The translations under genes were made by a program, and so were the position numbers. This document shows positions 9,134-16,165 of a stretch of DNA of 41,999 nt, in pieces. The notes below the pieces were generated by a model. The model saw only the letters and a program-made list of their open reading frames with translations, had not been told where the DNA came from and searched no databases. Within the stretch, counting starts at the first letter, position 1, and every line of letters starts with the position of its first letter. The stretch lies in the NCBI GenBank assembly GCA_016124515.1, contig WGNN01000137.1, positions 1 to 41,999 of the forward strand, read 5' to 3'. Origin of the DNA: a bacterium. GTDB taxonomy: Bacteria > Bacteroidota > Bacteroidia > CAILMK01 > JACPUW01.

Positions 9134-10121
9134 TAAAATCCCAGCTATCCAAATGCTTATGACCTAATAGTGTTTCAGAAAAATGCAAACAAATGCTGTC
9201 TTTTTTAAATCCGTTTTTGTTTGCAAATATCCGGATGCCCACCTCGTTCTCGTAGGCATTGTTTTGCAGGTATAATACGGCTCCCGGTTCCATATATGCC
9301 TCGGTGCCAAAGCGAGTATAAAAAGGTGTAAAAGAATAAGTTTCATCGGGAAGTGGGGTGGTTTTTACCAAGCCTAACAGAAAATACAGACTTAATACAG
9401 AAGGCACTATACCCATTGGAAGCAGGTAAGTGAAAAAACCTCCTTTTGCGCCGAATAGACCTACCAATGCGCGCGTGATGATTGCCAAGCCTATATAAAC
9501 CACCAACAGTGGAACTGTAGGTACCACAAACCTGAACACTATAGACGGCAACAAAAGCACTTGAACAACCATGAGAAGGGTTGCCCAAAAAATGTAGGTC
9601 CGAAACATGACACCAAAATTCTGGCGCGCACGTCCCCATCTAAACCCTTTGATACCTGTAAAATATCGCGCGCAACTAAAGAAAACCACCATCCAGCCAA
9701 TAATTCCGACAAAATAGCCAACTGTGCCCTTCCAAGTGCCAAACAACCAAGGCAGTGCGCATGAACCCAACAAGAGAATAAAAGCCAAACTATCAAAAAA
9801 ATTGCCCAGCACATTCAGCCTTTTATAGTATTTGCTCCTTAAAAACTGCCGTTGGTCAAGTCTTAGAAAGGCATTTAAGGGTTTGGTTAAGTCCGCTTCT
9901 TTCAAATGCCAGCTTGCCATATCAAGTTCCACCTCGAGCCTGCTGTGGTTATGAAAAAAATGCAACATCTCGTAAGCCCAATAAACCTGCTCAATAGGCA
10001 CTTGTACAAGACCTGCTTTCTCAAATGTTAGCTTGAATTTTTCACGGGCTGCGGCTTTCAATTCTATCAAGCCATAATTTTCATCGAGTCCAAATATTTT
10101 CAGGGCGTTTTCGTAGGTCAT
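9129..10121 (-). CDS. Membrane protein with degenerate J-domain-like N-terminus
   Basis: 330 residues. The N-terminal ~60 residues (NALKIFGLDENYG, ELKAAAREKFK, EQVYWAYEML) have the helix pattern of a J-domain but lack the HPD tripeptide needed to stimulate DnaK, so any chaperone link would be atypical. Five or so hydrophobic segments follow between about residues 100 and 260, then a soluble C-terminal tail of some 70 residues. An upstream in-frame ATG at 10148 sits inside a perfect -7 box, so the ATG at 10121 is taken as the start. No family name can be given; J-like assignment is by eye and tentative. Confidence 0.65.
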   Translation of the reverse strand: MTYENALKIFGLDENYGLIELKAAAREKFKLTFEKAGLVQVPIEQVYWAYEMLHFFHNHSRLEVELDMASWHLKEADLTKPLNAFLRLDQRQFLRSKYYKRLNVLGNFFDSLAFILLLGSCALPWLFGTWKGTVGYFVGIIGWMVVFFSCARYFTGIKGFRWGRARQNFGVMFRTYIFWATLLMVVQVLLLPSIVFRFVVPTVPLLVVYIGLAIITRALVGLFGAKGGFFTYLLPMGIVPSVLSLYFLLGLVKTTPLPDETYSFTPFYTRFGTEAYMEPGAVLYLQNNAYENEVGIRIFANKNGFKKDSICLHFSETLLGHKHLDSWDFK

Positions 10122-10141
10122 TGCATCACTTGCTGTGCCTA

Positions 10142-10149
10142 CAAACATA
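10142..10149 (-). promoter_or_regulatory. -7 box TATGTTTG
   Basis: On the minus strand TATGTTTG matches TAnnTTTG exactly and lies 20 nt before the ATG at 10121. It overlaps the in-frame ATG at 10148, which therefore is unlikely to be in the transcript. Confidence 0.6.
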
Positions 10150-10295
10150 GCCTTTTTTGATTGGAGGTTGCAGCACCGAATTTGTGTGTGGATGCTTCAC
10201 AAAATCAATGAATTCAATCACAAAAGTCTTAGCCAAAAGCACCGCTTCATTTGTATTGAAAGCAACCAAATATTATTAGTACGCAGCGAGCTTTC

Positions 10296-11474
10296 CTACA
10301 CAAAAGCATTTTCGCCGGTTACGTCCATTCCGGTAATTAGCAGGTGAATATCGTGCGTGCCTTCGTAGGTAACCACACTTTCAAGGTTCATCATGTGGCG
10401 CATTATGGGGTATTCCCCGGTTATGCCCATTCCGCCCAACATTTGTCGGGCATCATGCGCTATTTTTTGCGCCATTTCCACATTGTTGCGCTTGCACATT
10501 GAAATTTGAGCCGGAGTGGCTTTGCCTTCGTTTTGCAAAACGCCCAGGCGCCAGGTAAGCAACTGCGCTTTGGTAATTTCGGTAATCATTTCAGCCAATT
10601 TCTTTTGCTGCAACTGAAACGAGGCTATTGGTTTGCCAAATTGTTTTCTCTCCTTGGCATAGCGCAGGGCGGTATCGTAGCAATCGAGCGCCACGCCAAT
10701 GGCTCCCCAAGCTATTCCATACCGCGCAGAGTTGAGGCAGGTCAAGGGGCCTTTGAGTCCTTTTACACCCGGAAGAATATTTTCCTTTGGCACTTTCACA
10801 TTGTCAAAAACAAGTTCGCCTGTAATGCTGGCTCGCAGCGACCATTTATTGTGTATTTCGGGTGCGCTAAAGCCTTCCATGCCTTTTTCCAAAATAAGGC
10901 CATGCACCACACCTTCTTCGTTTTTTGCCCAAACCACTGCCACATCCGCCAATGGGGCGTTGCTGATCCACATTTTTGAACCATTCAATACCACGTGATC
11001 GCCTTTGTCCACATAATGACTTTTCATACCGGCGGGGTCGGAACCGTGGTCGGGTTCGGTAAGTCCAAAACAGCCCAACCAATCGCCTGAACCCAGTTTG
11101 GGAATGTATTTCTGTTTTTGTGCTTCGCTGCCAAAGCGGTAAATTGGGTACATAACCAGCGAACCCTGAACCGAAGCGGTGGAACGGATGCCTGAATCGC
11201 AGCGTTCAATTTCTTGCATGATGATGCCGTAAGAAATATGGTCAAGTCCGCCACCGCCATACTCGGCAGGAATGTGCGGACCAAAGGCGCCAATATTTCC
11301 CAGTTCTTTGACAATATGTGCCGGAAATTCGGCCTGCTGCGCACAATCTTCAATAATTGGCGACAACGATTGCTTAACCCACTTGCGCACCGAATCACGG
11401 ATCAATTTGTGTTCATCGGTCAATAATTCATCTAATAAAAAATAATCGTGGTGTTCATAGCGATCAGTTGCCAT
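10296..11474 (-). CDS. gcdH: Glutaryl-CoA dehydrogenase (decarboxylating acyl-CoA dehydrogenase)
   Basis: 392 residues, full length for the acyl-CoA dehydrogenase fold. Family motifs are clear: GCFGLTEPDHGSDP (~135-147), WISNAPLADVAVVWA (~169-183), SLRASITGELVFDNV (~212-226), CLNSARYGIAWG (~246-257) and MLGGMGITGEYPIMRHMMNLE (~345-365). The catalytic base is E371 in TYEGTHDIH. R97 in IRSTASVQGSLVM corresponds to the substrate-carboxylate-binding Arg of human GCDH, which favours glutaryl-CoA over other acyl-CoAs. The enzyme is an FAD-dependent cytoplasmic flavoprotein converting glutaryl-CoA to crotonyl-CoA in Lys/Trp breakdown. An upstream TTG at 11498 lies within a perfect -7 box, so the ATG at 11474 is the start. 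It is divergent from folB. Confidence 0.9.
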   Translation of the reverse strand: MATDRYEHHDYFLLDELLTDEHKLIRDSVRKWVKQSLSPIIEDCAQQAEFPAHIVKELGNIGAFGPHIPAEYGGGGLDHISYGIIMQEIERCDSGIRSTASVQGSLVMYPIYRFGSEAQKQKYIPKLGSGDWLGCFGLTEPDHGSDPAGMKSHYVDKGDHVVLNGSKMWISNAPLADVAVVWAKNEEGVVHGLILEKGMEGFSAPEIHNKWSLRASITGELVFDNVKVPKENILPGVKGLKGPLTCLNSARYGIAWGAIGVALDCYDTALRYAKERKQFGKPIASFQLQQKKLAEMITEITKAQLLTWRLGVLQNEGKATPAQISMCKRNNVEMAQKIAHDARQMLGGMGITGEYPIMRHMMNLESVVTYEGTHDIHLLITGMDVTGENAFV

Positions 11475-11495
11475 ATTCTTCAATTTATTTGCAGG

Positions 11496-11503
11496 CAAAT
11501 GTA
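11496..11503 (-). promoter_or_regulatory. -7 box TACATTTG for gcdH
   Basis: TACATTTG on the minus strand is an exact TAnnTTTG match, 21 nt before the gcdH ATG. folB starts only 23 bp away on the other strand, so both genes share a compact divergent promoter region. Confidence 0.6.
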
Positions 11504-11525
11504 GAACTTATTAAATGTATAACCT

Positions 11526-11909
11526 ATGTACCAAAATCCTTTTGACAGTAAAGTAATGGGCTCAATAGCCCTTGAAGGAATGGAGTTTTTTGCCTTTCAT
11601 GGCGTGAGCGAAACCGAACAAAAGATAGGAAGGACTTTTGTGGTGGATGTGCATTTTGAAATGGATTTTGAAAAGGCCGCGATTGATGAAAACCTGGAAG
11701 AAACCGCCGACTACGCCCGTTTGTACCAAATTGTAAAATCTGAAATGAAAATTACCCAAAAGCTGCTGGAATCGGTGGCGCGAAGGATGGCTTGGCGCAT
11801 TAAAAACGAGTTTCCCACTTGCCACAATCTTCAGGTGGCCATATCCAAAATGGCTCCCATAGTGGGCGGCAAATGCACACTAGCCAAAGTGAGCTACAAA
11901 ATAATTTGA
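11526..11909 (+). CDS. folB: Dihydroneopterin aldolase
   Basis: 127 residues, normal size for FolB, which cleaves 7,8-dihydroneopterin to 6-hydroxymethyl-dihydropterin and glycolaldehyde in folate synthesis. FFAFHGVSETEQKIGRTFVVDV holds the conserved Glu of the FHGVxxxE region, ADYARLY matches the pterin-binding strand, LLESVARRMAWRI is the core helix, and ISKMAPIVGG contains the catalytic Lys of the KP(x)APIxG motif (K, with M in place of P). Start may be this ATG or one 30 bp downstream (MGSIALEG), which is nearer to typical FolB N-termini. It acts in the cytosol as an oligomer. It is divergent from gcdH and followed by a 120-bp gap. Confidence 0.9.
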   Translation: MYQNPFDSKVMGSIALEGMEFFAFHGVSETEQKIGRTFVVDVHFEMDFEKAAIDENLEETADYARLYQIVKSEMKITQKLLESVARRMAWRIKNEFPTCHNLQVAISKMAPIVGGKCTLAKVSYKII

Positions 11910-12029
11910 ACTAATTAGCTGAAAATCAATTTTGTTCTAAGCAATTTTGAAAAAAAATTACCCATGAAGTCACCTTTTGTTCCTTTTCAACGTAAAGGCG
12001 GGCTGCAAACAATTTAATGAGAACACCAA

Positions 12030-12779
12030 ATGAAACTGAGTACTATACTAACCTACCTGATGAGCCTCTTGTTTTTGAGCCTTATTCTGAATGCCTGTGT
12101 GCACGATCCGATTTTTATTGACGATCCGGTAAAAAAGGATACCACCAAGCAAGACACTACCAAACAAGACACCACGGTGAAACAACCGCGCAAATGCGAT
12201 CCTGACACGGTTTATTTTGAGAGCGAAATTTTGCCATTGTTGCAAAGCGGTTGTGCCAAATCGGGTTGCCACGATGCAAGCTCGAGAAGAGAAGGTGTGG
12301 TAATGGACGGCTACAAAAACATTATCAATACCGGACGTGTATCGCCTGGCAACGCATCGAGAAGCAAACTTTACACGGTGCTTATTTCAAGCGGCGAACG
12401 CATGATGCCTCCCTACAGCGGTGGTGGCCCCTTTACCCAAGATCAAATAGATTTGGTAAAAAAATGGATAGATCAGGGCGCCAAAAACAACAAGTGCGTG
12501 CAAAGCTCTTGCGACACAGCGCAGGTAACATTTAGTGCCTCGGTGCAACCTATTTTGAAAACTTATTGTCAAGGTTGCCATAACAACAACTTACCCTCTG
12601 GCAACGTGAACCTGCAAGGATATACCAATGTGAAAACCGCCGTGGACCGCGGTAGGTTGATGGGTTCAATAAGACACAAAAACGGCTACTCGGCCATGCC
12701 ACAAGGCGGTGCCAAGCTTGACGATTGTAGCCTAAGGAAAATAGCAATTTGGATTAAGGATGGAGCAAACAACAACTAA
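12030..12779 (+). CDS. Lipoprotein with two cytochrome-c-like domains (CX4CH and CX2CH)
   Basis: 249 residues. MKLSTILTYLMSLLFLSLILNAC is a lipoprotein signal with the modified Cys at position 23, followed by a TKQDTTKQDTT linker. Domain 1 (~55-155) has CAKSGCH, a CX4CH variant haem motif, plus GERMMPPYSGGG and KKWIDQGA. Domain 2 (~160-249) has a canonical CQGCH (CX2CH), then SAMPQGG supplying a possible axial Met and IWIKDGA. The pattern is that of PSCyt1-like c-type cytochrome domains anchored to the envelope. It heads a four-gene operon; the next gene starts 4 nt after its stop and encodes a protein similar to its second half. Electron transfer in the periplasm or at the outer membrane is inferred. 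Confidence 0.85.
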   Translation: MKLSTILTYLMSLLFLSLILNACVHDPIFIDDPVKKDTTKQDTTKQDTTVKQPRKCDPDTVYFESEILPLLQSGCAKSGCHDASSRREGVVMDGYKNIINTGRVSPGNASRSKLYTVLISSGERMMPPYSGGGPFTQDQIDLVKKWIDQGAKNNKCVQSSCDTAQVTFSASVQPILKTYCQGCHNNNLPSGNVNLQGYTNVKTAVDRGRLMGSIRHKNGYSAMPQGGAKLDDCSLRKIAIWIKDGANNN

Positions 12780-12783
12780 ATAC

Positions 12784-13161
12784 ATGAAAACAAAAAACCT
12801 TGCATTGGCACTTCTTATAGCCTTTGCAACACAAGGCTGCTGGTACGACAACGAAGAAGACATGTACCCGAGCCAAAACAATAACAGTTGCGTAACAGAC
12901 AACATGTCTTTTACCAGCGATATTGTTCCCATTTTAACGAGCAATAGCTGCATTAGCTGTCACAATGCCTCAATGTCATCAAGCGGGGTAAATCTTGATG
13001 GCTACGACAACGTGAAGCCCTGGGCCGACAATGGCCGGCTGTATGGCTCGGTAAACCACGACAACGGCTATTTTGCCATGCCCCAAGGGCTGCCCAAAAT
13101 AGACCAATGCCAAATTGATAAACTTAAAGCCTGGATTGATCAAGGAACCACTAATAACTAA
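12784..13161 (+). CDS. Lipoprotein with one cytochrome-c-like domain
   Basis: 125 residues. The ATG at 12784 gives MKTKNLALALLIAFATQGC, a lipoprotein signal with Cys at residue 19; an ATG at 12760 in the same frame overlaps the upstream gene and would spoil the signal peptide. The mature part has CISCHNA (CX2CH haem-binding motif), GRLYGSVNHDNGYFAMPQG (candidate Met ligand) and KAWIDQGTTNN. It aligns over most of its length with the C-terminal half of the preceding lipoprotein (shared VxLxGYxNV, GRLxGSxxHxNGYxAMPQG), so the two are tandem paralogues. It sits 4 nt after the upstream stop and 4 nt before the YceI gene. Confidence 0.85.
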   Translation: MKTKNLALALLIAFATQGCWYDNEEDMYPSQNNNSCVTDNMSFTSDIVPILTSNSCISCHNASMSSSGVNLDGYDNVKPWADNGRLYGSVNHDNGYFAMPQGLPKIDQCQIDKLKAWIDQGTTNN

Positions 13162-13165
13162 TAAA

Positions 13166-13741
13166 ATGAAAAGAATTGCCCTTTTTGCACTGGTACTCCC
13201 CATATTGGCCACCATTGCCTTCAAAGATGCCCCCAAAGTTTATTTTCAAAACCAAGCGGGCGAGATAACTTTCTTCTCAATTGCCCCGCTTGAAGACATT
13301 ACCGCGGTAAACAAAAAAAGCTCTGCCTTAATAAAAACCGAAGACGGAAGCATACACGTAAAAGTGCCCATCAGAGCTTTTGAATTCAAAAAAGACCTCA
13401 TGTACCAACACTTTCTCGAAGAAAAATACATGTGGGTAGAAAAGTACCCTGAAGCGGAGTTTGAAGGAAATATTACCAACCTGAAAGAAGTTGATTTTGA
13501 CAAAAACGGAAGCTACAACGTGAATGTGAAAGGCGACCTGACTATTAGAGGCGTTACCAAACCTTATGAAGTGCCCGGCACCGTAGTGGTAAATGGCAAA
13601 AACCTGAAATGCGAAACCAAATTCAATGTGAAATTGGCCGACCACGAAGTACCTATTCCAAGCATGGTAGTTGACAATATAGCCGAAGTGGTGGAGCTTA
13701 CCATAAAACTTGACTTGAACGAACTGGAGAAAAAAGGTTAA
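13166..13741 (+). CDS. YceI family periplasmic protein
   Basis: 191 residues. The ATG at 13166 opens a signal peptide (MKRIALFALVLPILATIAF); the upstream in-frame ATG at 13115 is inside the previous gene and is rejected. The mature protein has the YceI beta-barrel pattern: VPIRAFEFKKDLMYQHFLEEKYMWVEKYPEAEF near the middle, then VKGDLTIRGVTKPYEVPGTV, the family's most recognisable stretch. YceI proteins are lipocalin-like and bind polyprenyl or other amphiphilic molecules; many sit next to haem proteins such as cytochrome b561. Here it lies between two haem-motif lipoproteins and a beta-barrel gene with 4-5 nt spacers, suggesting a role in carrying a lipophilic redox partner, which is inference. 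Confidence 0.88.
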   Translation: MKRIALFALVLPILATIAFKDAPKVYFQNQAGEITFFSIAPLEDITAVNKKSSALIKTEDGSIHVKVPIRAFEFKKDLMYQHFLEEKYMWVEKYPEAEFEGNITNLKEVDFDKNGSYNVNVKGDLTIRGVTKPYEVPGTVVVNGKNLKCETKFNVKLADHEVPIPSMVVDNIAEVVELTIKLDLNELEKKG

Positions 13742-13746
13742 CCTGA

Positions 13747-14643
13747 ATGAGAATACTAATAATTGGACTGTTATTATTGCCGCTGAGCCTGTTGGCGCAA
13801 GACCTTGACGACCTTATGAACGAGGCCAATGAAGGTAAAGAAGAAGAAACCTACTACACCTTTGCCACTTTTAAAACCACGCGGTTGGTAAATGGCCATA
13901 CCGTGGAGCAAGATGCCAAAGGGGTTCTCAACTTCAGGATTTCTCACCGATTTGGTCCGCCTACGCAGGGTCGCCCGTTTTACAACTTTCTTGGTCTCGA
14001 TCAGGCCAACATCAGGTTGGGATTTGAATACGGAGTAACCAACCGCTTGATGATTGGCGTGGGTCGCACCAAAGATCCCGGAAAAACCTATGATGGATTT
14101 GCAAAATACCGACTGCTAAGGCAATCGACCGGTGGCAAGAAAATGCCTATTTCGGTTTCGTATTTTGTGAGTGCCGTGGTAAAAACCGCCGATCAACCTT
14201 TCGCACTGCTGCACCCGGGTGTTTTTTATCCATCAAGCGCGCGGTGGTACTACACCCACCAATTGCTTATAGCACGTAAGTTCAACGAAAAACTGAGCTT
14301 GCAAATAAGCCCCACCCTGGTACACCGCAACATGGTAAGCACACGTGCCGAAGCCAACGACGTTTTTTCGTGCGGTTTTGGTGGCCGGTACATGATTTCG
14401 GGTAGCACCTCTATCAATGTGGAATACTACTACGTTTTCCCCAAGCAATTGGCGGCAGGCTATTACAACTGTTTTTCTGTGGGTTTTGACATTGAAACCG
14501 GTGGACACGTTTTTCAGCTTCACCTGACCAACTCAATCGGCATGACCGAACCTGCATTTATTACAGAAACCAATACGCCTTTCAAAGGAACCGGCATCAG
14601 GTTTGGATTCAATTTGAGCAGGGTTTTCAATATAAATACCTAG
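13747..14643 (+). CDS. DUF5777-like outer-membrane beta-barrel protein
   Basis: 298 residues with a signal peptide (MRILIIGLLLLPLSLLAQ), then an acidic stretch and a long run of alternating hydrophobic/polar strands (LGFEYGVTNRLMIGVGRTKD, SYFVSAVV, HQLLIARKFNEKLSLQISPTLVH, INVEYYYVFP) ending in FGFNLSRVFNINT. Strand content and the motifs TTRLVNGHTVE and VLNFRISHRFGP match what I know as the DUF5777 beta-barrel group of Bacteroidetes. No function is established. It is the last gene of the operon with two haem-motif lipoproteins and YceI, followed by a terminator, so it may be the outer-membrane partner of that set. Confidence 0.75.
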   Translation: MRILIIGLLLLPLSLLAQDLDDLMNEANEGKEEETYYTFATFKTTRLVNGHTVEQDAKGVLNFRISHRFGPPTQGRPFYNFLGLDQANIRLGFEYGVTNRLMIGVGRTKDPGKTYDGFAKYRLLRQSTGGKKMPISVSYFVSAVVKTADQPFALLHPGVFYPSSARWYYTHQLLIARKFNEKLSLQISPTLVHRNMVSTRAEANDVFSCGFGGRYMISGSTSINVEYYYVFPKQLAAGYYNCFSVGFDIETGGHVFQLHLTNSIGMTEPAFITETNTPFKGTGIRFGFNLSRVFNINT

Positions 14644-14725
14644 CCATTGAATATTTGCTTGCAACCTAATGGTGCTGGCAACAGGTACCGAAACTTAAGA
14701 TTACTTCATACATTTTTGTGAACAG

Positions 14726-14752
14726 AGGCCGGGAAATTTTCCGGCCTTTTTT
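14726..14752 (+). terminator. Rho-independent terminator of the cytochrome/YceI operon
   Basis: AGGCCGG...CCGGCCT hairpin (14726-14747) followed by a T tract. Stem of about 10 bp with one G-T wobble. It lies 80 bp after the DUF5777-like stop. Confidence 0.85.
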
Positions 14753-14780
14753 ATTTGCTCTGAAAAGCACAACCGGCTTG

Positions 14781-15134
14781 CTAATCTGCACTATTGAGCA
14801 AATCTTCTTTTGAAATATTCAAATCTTCGGGAATAAACACATTGCCAAAAATGCCAATTCCCACCACTTTTTTCTCGCTGTTTTTTTGAAGCTGTGTGAG
14901 CGAAAACAATACGTAGTTCGCGCGCGAAACCCTGCTGTCTATAATGCCGTCAATCACAAAACTGCCCAGCCCTTTTGATATGATTTTCAGGGCATCACCC
15001 AAATCGCCTTCGTCCATTTTATTGTCAATCATTTCAACATATTTGGCTTTTACAGCGGCCTTGTGGTCTTCGAGCGGCGGATTGGTAAACATCATCAATC
15101 CGGCTAAAATGGCTAATAAAATGAGGGTTTTCAA
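14781..15134 (-). CDS. Small exported/anchored protein, DUF4359-like
   Basis: 117 residues starting at a TTG codon (MKTLILLAILAGLMMFTNPP), a short hydrophobic leader followed directly by TNPPLEDHKAAVKAKY. The TNPxxxD/H motif after a single N-terminal helix and the C-terminal NYVLFSLTQL...VVGIGIFGNVFI recall the DUF4359 group, an assignment made from memory and tentative. Function is unknown. No ATG lies near; the TTG is supported by a perfect -7 box 26 nt upstream. The reading frame ends about 30 bp from the terminator of the convergent operon. Confidence 0.65.
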   Translation of the reverse strand: MKTLILLAILAGLMMFTNPPLEDHKAAVKAKYVEMIDNKMDEGDLGDALKIISKGLGSFVIDGIIDSRVSRANYVLFSLTQLQKNSEKKVVGIGIFGNVFIPEDLNISKEDLLNSAD

Positions 15135-15159
15135 TGTTCTGTGTTGTTGGTTCAGGCTT

Positions 15160-15167
15160 CAAAAATA
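15160..15167 (-). promoter_or_regulatory. -7 box TATTTTTG for the DUF4359-like gene
   Basis: Exact TAnnTTTG match on the minus strand. Just upstream (in the -33 zone) TTTTGCCAA is repeated at 15170-15178 and 15180-15188 on the plus strand, a 10-bp period. Confidence 0.55.
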
Positions 15168-15259
15168 CCTTTTGCCAAGTTTTGCCAAAAGTGGTTTATC
15201 AACGCCATTACCCACCCGCCAAGCATAAGTATTGAATTTAAACTGAGTATCTCTGCGGT

Positions 15260-16165
15260 GTGCAACAAGAGCTTGACCTTATAAAAATTAATTTTGATGC
15301 CGATGCATTGCAAATGCTCAACCTGGCACTTGCGGTCATCATGTTTGGCATTGCCCTGTCGCTCAAGCGCAGCGATTTCAGGGCCGTGGTAAGCTATCCA
15401 AAAGCAGCCCTAGCCGGACTTTTTTCACAATACCTCTTGTTGCCTGCCATTACTGTTTTACTCATTATCTGGCTTCAACCCATACCCTCATTGGCTTTGG
15501 GCATGGTATTGATAGCCGCCTGTCCGGGTGGAAATGTTTCCAATTTCTTCACCTACCTGGCCAAAGGCAATGTGGCGCTTTCGGTGGGCTTGTCTATGGT
15601 TTCTACACTTGCGGCTTTTGTGGTTACGCCTTTGCAACTCAAACTTTGGTCATCGCTACTGCCGCAAACCCAAGCGCTCTACGCCTCGGTGCATATAGAT
15701 TTTTGGCAATTGGTAAAAATTGTAATGACTATTATGGTATTGCCACTGATTGCGGGCATGTTTGTGAGCAAGCAATGGCCCGCTGTTGCCCAAAAAATAA
15801 AAAAGCCCATCAAGGTTGCGTCCTTCGTTTTGCTGCTCATTATTATTGCCGCCGGTTTGGCCGCCAATACCGATGTATTTTCAAAATACTACCAACATGT
15901 GGTTTATCTCGTTTTTTTACATAATGGATTGGCTCTGTTTCTGGGCTTTTTGCTTGGCTTGGCTACCGGCATTGGCAGGGCGGCCACCAAAACCATTAGT
16001 ATTGAAACAGGAATTCAAAACACTGGTTTGGGTTTGGTCTTGGTATTCAATTTTTTCGACGGAAACGGCGCCATGGCCATTATAGCCGCATGGTACGGCA
16101 TTTGGCATATTATTTCAGGATTTTTGGTTTCGCTATTATTTAAACAGTTTTATAAAAGTGAGTGA
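15260..16165 (+). CDS. Bile acid:sodium symporter (BASS) family transporter
   Basis: 301 residues, about nine to ten hydrophobic helices. The signature CPGGNVSNFFTYLAKGNVALSVGLSMVSTLAAFVVTPL (~95-132) matches the BASS family's crossover-helix and sodium-site region, and the late motif SIETGIQNTGLGLVL matches its second repeat. The protein sits in the inner membrane and couples sodium entry to uptake of an organic anion; in bacteria lacking bile acids the substrate is often a keto acid or pantoate-like compound, so substrate is open. GTG start at 15260; N-terminal FDADALQMLNLALAVIMFGIALSL fits family starts. Its end overlaps the next gene's start by 8 bp. Confidence 0.85.
   Translation: MQQELDLIKINFDADALQMLNLALAVIMFGIALSLKRSDFRAVVSYPKAALAGLFSQYLLLPAITVLLIIWLQPIPSLALGMVLIAACPGGNVSNFFTYLAKGNVALSVGLSMVSTLAAFVVTPLQLKLWSSLLPQTQALYASVHIDFWQLVKIVMTIMVLPLIAGMFVSKQWPAVAQKIKKPIKVASFVLLLIIIAAGLAANTDVFSKYYQHVVYLVFLHNGLALFLGFLLGLATGIGRAATKTISIETGIQNTGLGLVLVFNFFDGNGAMAIIAAWYGIWHIISGFLVSLLFKQFYKSE

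Noticed and set aside
13115-13165. N-terminal extension of the YceI protein from the ATG at 13115
   Set aside because: It lies inside the upstream lipoprotein gene, and the signal peptide begins at 13166.
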